DNA of 8,413 bases from Oscillospiraceae bacterium. GTDB lineage: Bacteria; Bacillota; Clostridia; Oscillospirales; Ruminococcaceae. Shown here in pieces: positions 5,311 to 8,413 of this stretch (its first letter is position 1; each line of letters starts with the position of its first letter). A program made the translations under genes and the position numbers. The notes beneath the pieces are model-generated. The model saw only the letters and a list, made by a program, of their open reading frames with translations, had not been told where the DNA came from and searched no databases. The DNA is taken from assembly GCA_017828835.1 (NCBI GenBank), contig JAGAEK010000101.1, forward strand, positions 1 through 8,413, in the 5' to 3' direction.

Positions 5311-7443
5311 GTGAAAATAAGGTCAGAATTGTTCAGAGGTGCCGCGGCGAAATGGGACATGGCGGATCTGATAGGGTTTGAGGATTATCCTTATGATCTT
5401 GAAAGTTACGGTGAAGTTAATTTCAACGGGCTTGAAATCGAAAACGACAGGGAAAAAGCTTATGAACGCGGAAGCGACGGAAGGTTTGTCCAGCTTTGCG
5501 GAGGATATCTGCAGTTGAACAGATACAGAGCAAGGAGATTAAGACCGAAAAATAATTCGTTGTCAATATATTTCAGAGCAAATATTTCTTCCGGCGACGG
5601 CGGTTGTCTTTATTATTCGGATTGTATCGCGCTTTCAATACATAAAAGCGGGTTGGCGGCGGCATTTTTGGCAACTGAAACGAAATGCGGCGCGACCTAC
5701 AGAGAGATCCCTCTCGCGCATATAAAAAGAGAAGGATGGAGCGATATTTTTCTTGTTGTCGGAGACGGAGAACTAAAACTTTATCAGGATTCCGTTTTAC
5801 TGATAACGGTGCCGATAAAATGGAATATCACTGCTGCTTTTGACGACGATATAATAATAGGCGGTTTCAGGGTTTTGAAACCGGATACCTACGGTACGGC
5901 CGTTCCCGTCGACAGGTTCAGCGGAGTCTGTATAGATACAGTCGCGATCTGGGATCGAAAACTTTCGGACGAGGAGATCGAGAAAATATCTTGCGCAAAA
6001 ATAAAGACGGAACCGGAAAACGCCAGAAAAAGAGTAAGTCTTGCTTATAACGAATTTTTTGACGCTTCGGTCGAAAGAGATAAAGAAAGATGCAAAAAAC
6101 TGTGGTATGAGATGCAAAAAGAAATGGCGCAGGACGTTGAGCGTCCGGCATTCCACCTTTCGCAGCCTCTCGGATTTATTTTCGATCCGTGCGGAGCATA
6201 TTTCAACGACGGAAAATATCACGTTTTTTCATACAGAAACATACAGTATCTGCTTGCTTATGCGGGACTTGACCATTACGTCAGCGACGATCTGATACAT
6301 TGGTACGGATACCCGATAAGTCCCATGGCGGACTCGGATTTCGACGTCTTCGGTATATATCTTATGAACCATTTCAGGGATGAAAACGGAAAAGTCAGAA
6401 CACTTTACACGGGCCAGGGCAAAGAAGGCAAGATGGGGATACTCGCCGATATCAACGACGATATGACGCTCTATTACGGTAAGCACGCCGTCATAAAAAA
6501 ATACCATCACGACGGGTTCGTTTTCAGACGTGACGGAAAATGGTATACCATAACCGCGAAAATGATGCGCAATAAGCGCGAGAACGGAAAGGGCGACGGT
6601 ATTATGCTTTTGTCCTCCGACGATCTTGAAAATTGGATCGAAGAGAGCGAAATATTCACGTCGGACGGTTTTGCGGAATTTCCGTATCTGTTGAATTTCG
6701 GAGAAAAAGATCTGTTGATAATGGGATGCCGTCCGGTGAGATATTGGATAGGCAAAATGGATTGGGAGAGCAAAAAATTCATTGCGGACGACGAAATCGG
6801 TAAACAGCTCGATTATACGAATCCGTTTCCTTGTTTTAATCCTCTTTGCGTGGACAACAAGGGCGAAAACGGTGAAGAACGGAGAATAATCATGCAGCTT
6901 TACGGCTATATGGGATCGGCCGGATTTATGCCTTGGAGTTGTGTACACGCGATACCGAGAAGTTTAAAATGCGACGTCGAAAAATTGATTCAGGAGCCGG
7001 TCAAAGAGATTGCGGCGATTCGCAGAAACGAAAGAAAATTTGCCGGAGTAAATTTATCGGAAGGCGCGTTTTCCGAACGCTGCGGCAACGTCGGAGAGAT
7101 AATTGCGGAATTCAGCGGGGTCAAAAGCGGGAAATGCGGTATACGTATTAAAAACGCGGATGCAAAAAGTTTTGAAGTATATTTTGATGCTGCGGCTGAC
7201 GAATTCGGCGCCGCGGGCGATTTGAAACAAAGCGGCAAAGGAGCGGCTTATCAAAAAGGAGATAAAGTAAAACTGCATTTACTTTTTGACAAAAGACTCG
7301 TCGAGGGATTTTGCAACGGACAATCGTGCACTACCGCTGCCGACTTTTTCATTTCAGACGACGCAACGGCGGAATTTTTTGCAGAGGAAAGCGGATGTAC
7401 GGCTGATATTGCGATTTGGGATATTGAAAACAGCGTATATTAA
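5311..7443 (+). CDS. LamG domain plus GH32-like glycoside hydrolase
   Basis: This is a 710-residue protein starting at GTG. Residues about 55-225 look like a LamG/concanavalin-like beta-sandwich, ending in the typical IDTVAIWDRKLSDEEI. Residues about 278-555 resemble the GH32 five-bladed propeller (fructosidases, invertases, levanases), and residues about 560-710 the GH32 C-terminal sandwich, with FDKRLVEGFCNG (659-670). The three GH32 acids appear kept in altered motifs: D292 in FDPCG (usually NDPNG, nucleophile), D401 in HHDG (usually RDP, transition-state stabiliser) and E456 in AEFP (usually EC, acid/base). The substrate may not be a simple fructoside. With no signal peptide or membrane segment visible, it probably acts in the cytoplasm. 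It has its own promoter and is divergent from the sugar-enzyme operon, so the two may share control. Isoleucine codons are ATA-rich, unlike in the aminotransferase. A divergent GH43-like or inactive role cannot be excluded. Confidence 0.82.
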   Translation: MKIRSELFRGAAAKWDMADLIGFEDYPYDLESYGEVNFNGLEIENDREKAYERGSDGRFVQLCGGYLQLNRYRARRLRPKNNSLSIYFRANISSGDGGCLYYSDCIALSIHKSGLAAAFLATETKCGATYREIPLAHIKREGWSDIFLVVGDGELKLYQDSVLLITVPIKWNITAAFDDDIIIGGFRVLKPDTYGTAVPVDRFSGVCIDTVAIWDRKLSDEEIEKISCAKIKTEPENARKRVSLAYNEFFDASVERDKERCKKLWYEMQKEMAQDVERPAFHLSQPLGFIFDPCGAYFNDGKYHVFSYRNIQYLLAYAGLDHYVSDDLIHWYGYPISPMADSDFDVFGIYLMNHFRDENGKVRTLYTGQGKEGKMGILADINDDMTLYYGKHAVIKKYHHDGFVFRRDGKWYTITAKMMRNKRENGKGDGIMLLSSDDLENWIEESEIFTSDGFAEFPYLLNFGEKDLLIMGCRPVRYWIGKMDWESKKFIADDEIGKQLDYTNPFPCFNPLCVDNKGENGEERRIIMQLYGYMGSAGFMPWSCVHAIPRSLKCDVEKLIQEPVKEIAAIRRNERKFAGVNLSEGAFSERCGNVGEIIAEFSGVKSGKCGIRIKNADAKSFEVYFDAAADEFGAAGDLKQSGKGAAYQKGDKVKLHLLFDKRLVEGFCNGQSCTTAADFFISDDATAEFFAEESGCTADIAIWDIENSVY

Positions 7444-7523
7444 TAAAAAAGTAAGCATTTTTTGAGTTAAAGAAAACTTTTCAGTGCTTTGCGGTGTTTA
7501 TTACAGTGAAAGGGTGTGAAAGG

Positions 7524-8006
7524 ATGACGGAAGAAGAGTTCGAGACTTTTTTATCGGCCGAAAAAGAGATGCTTTCTTCGTTCTGTCGTTCTTTGTGTCA
7601 GAATGAACACGATGCACAGGATCTGTTTCAGGAGACGGTGCTGAAATTTTGGAAACGCAAAGCACAGTTGAAATCTGTCGACGGCCTGCACACGTACCTT
7701 TTCAGAATATGCGTCAATACTTATCGGAATATGATCCGTTCAAAGAAAAGGCGTCCGGAGGTATATGAAGAGGAAAGAGAAGAGTACCTCGACAATATAC
7801 CGGATAAAAGCAACCGCGAGGAATACGTTTTGCTTTATGACGCCGTAAGCCGATTGAAGACGAACAGCAGGATCGTGCTTACGTTAACGTATTTCAAGGA
7901 TTTGAGCGAAAAAGAGGTTGCCGAGATTTTGAACCTTCCGATCGGAACGGTCAAAACGAGATTGTTGACTGCAAAACGAGAACTGAAAAAGGAGTTGACA
8001 ACATGA
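7524..8006 (+). CDS. ECF-type RNA polymerase sigma factor
   Basis: This 160-residue protein is a group 4 (extracytoplasmic function) sigma-70 factor. It would direct RNA polymerase to a small set of promoters when released by a membrane partner. Region 2 covers about residues 15-80, with DAQDLFQET (30-38) and the YLFRICVNTYRNMIR stretch (58-72). Region 4 covers about 104-155, with helix-turn-helix DLSEKEVAEILNLPIGTVKTRLL (126-148). There is no region 3, as expected. The ATG at 7524 is chosen because AAAGGG lies 9 nt upstream; the in-frame GTG at 7494 would add 10 residues but has no ribosome binding site. The stop overlaps the next gene's start (ATGA), so the two are probably translated together. 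The 80 nt upstream are A+T-rich with no clear promoter; an ECF-type self-promoter is possible but not convincing. Confidence 0.93.
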   Translation: MTEEEFETFLSAEKEMLSSFCRSLCQNEHDAQDLFQETVLKFWKRKAQLKSVDGLHTYLFRICVNTYRNMIRSKKRRPEVYEEEREEYLDNIPDKSNREEYVLLYDAVSRLKTNSRIVLTLTYFKDLSEKEVAEILNLPIGTVKTRLLTAKRELKKELTT

Positions 8007-8413
8007 AAATCGACGAACAAAAACTTGAAGAAATGCTTAAAAACGAAATGAATACGACCGAAAAAACGCCGTTCAGTGCGAAAATACCGCAAAAGCAGCC
8101 GTTCAGATTACCGAAATGGAGCTTTGCGGCGGCGGGTGTAGCGGCAGCGATCGCGATAGTGGCGCTGGTCGGGGTCAACGGTATGAAAAATAAACCCCCT
8201 ATAAATAATTATGAATCACAAGTCAGCGACGCTGATGCGGGAGAAATAAAAGAAATAAATTATCAAGAGCCCGACGATTATTACAGCGGATATGAATCGC
8301 AAGTCAGCGATGCCGACGCGGGAAAAACAGATCAAGAGCCCGACGAATATTACAGCGGACCGGTCGATAACACGGAAAACGGCGAAAAACCGGACAACAA
8401 CATGGAAAACGGA
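8003..8413 (+). CDS. single-pass membrane protein, probable anti-sigma or sensor partner (partial)
   Basis: The frame stays open for 137 residues to the window end, so the gene is incomplete. Residues 1-39 are hydrophilic and probably cytoplasmic, 40-59 form one hydrophobic membrane segment (start SFAAAGVAAAIA), and the rest is an acidic, low-complexity outside region. That region holds two tandem copies of YESQVSDADAG...QEPD[DE]YYSG (residues 70-96 and 97-119), then an Asn/Glu/Gly-rich stretch. AAGGAG lies 8 nt before the ATG, which overlaps the sigma gene stop by 4 bp. Position and topology match membrane anti-sigma factors paired with ECF sigma genes, but no zinc-binding anti-sigma motif (HxxxCxxC) is visible and I recognise no named domain. 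The anti-sigma role is therefore inferred from context. Confidence 0.8.
   Translation, partial: MKIDEQKLEEMLKNEMNTTEKTPFSAKIPQKQPFRLPKWSFAAAGVAAAIAIVALVGVNGMKNKPPINNYESQVSDADAGEIKEINYQEPDDYYSGYESQVSDADAGKTDQEPDEYYSGPVDNTENGEKPDNNMENG
8210..8359 (+). repeat. two in-frame coding tandem repeats
   Basis: Unit 1 (8210-8290, 27 codons) and unit 2 (8291-8359, 23 codons) share near-identical ends and differ by a 4-codon length change in the middle. Several differences are synonymous (for example TCA/TCG, GAC/GAT, GCT/GCC), so the duplication is not brand new and the peptide sequence seems to have been kept. Confidence 0.85.

Noticed and set aside
6229..6948. 239-residue open frame on the minus strand opposite the GH32-like gene
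   Set aside because: It is a shadow of the propeller domain coding sequence, with no recognisable protein features.
7494..7523. 10-residue longer sigma factor starting at GTG 7494
   Set aside because: No ribosome binding site precedes it, whereas ATG 7524 has AAAGGG at a suitable distance and begins with a normal ECF sigma N-terminus.
8210..8359. CRISPR array or mobile-element repeat
   Set aside because: Only two units are present, they are adjacent and in frame, and they keep the encoded peptide, so they are a coding duplication.

Overview
The window looks like an 8.4 kb piece of a bacterial chromosome, possibly a whole short contig, since both ends cut through genes. Strong AGGAGG-type ribosome binding sites, A+T-rich intergenic DNA, a LacI-type regulator, a CcpA-cre-like site and an ECF sigma gene overlapping a small single-pass membrane-protein gene all suggest an uncultured Bacillota (Clostridia-like) lineage, probably carbohydrate-degrading. 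This placement is an inference from style; no phylogenetic marker is present.

Layout. (1) 1-580, plus strand: the C-terminal effector-binding part of a LacI/GalR-family regulator. It is broken by an in-frame stop, a frame change and an apparent deletion, so it is either a pseudogene or poor sequence at a contig end. (2) 599-627: a bidirectional hairpin terminator between convergent units. (3) 4998 down to 651, minus strand: a four-gene cluster in the order DegT-type aminotransferase, Gfo/Idh/MocA oxidoreductase, xylose-isomerase-like TIM barrel, PIG-L/LmbE deacetylase. Stem-loops lie 17-23 nt after three of the four stop codons. (4) 4999-5310: a very A+T-rich divergent control region holding a near-consensus promoter for the rightward gene, a weaker leftward promoter, a cre-like site and a 7-bp hyphenated dyad. 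(5) 5311-7443, plus strand: a large LamG plus GH32-like glycosidase without a signal peptide. (6) 7524-8413, plus strand: an ECF sigma factor overlapping by 4 bp a single-pass membrane protein (probable anti-sigma or sensor partner) that runs off the window.

How it may work together. Transamination, NAD(P)-dependent oxidation/reduction, aldose-ketose isomerisation and N-deacetylation fit a route that makes or breaks down an amino sugar or amino-cyclitol. The divergent GH32-like enzyme could release the starting sugar inside the cell. The substrate cannot be read from the sequence. The aminotransferase has ATC-rich isoleucine codon use, unlike the ATA-rich glycosidase, which hints that the leftward operon can be expressed more strongly. 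The sigma/membrane-protein pair appears to be an unrelated signalling unit.
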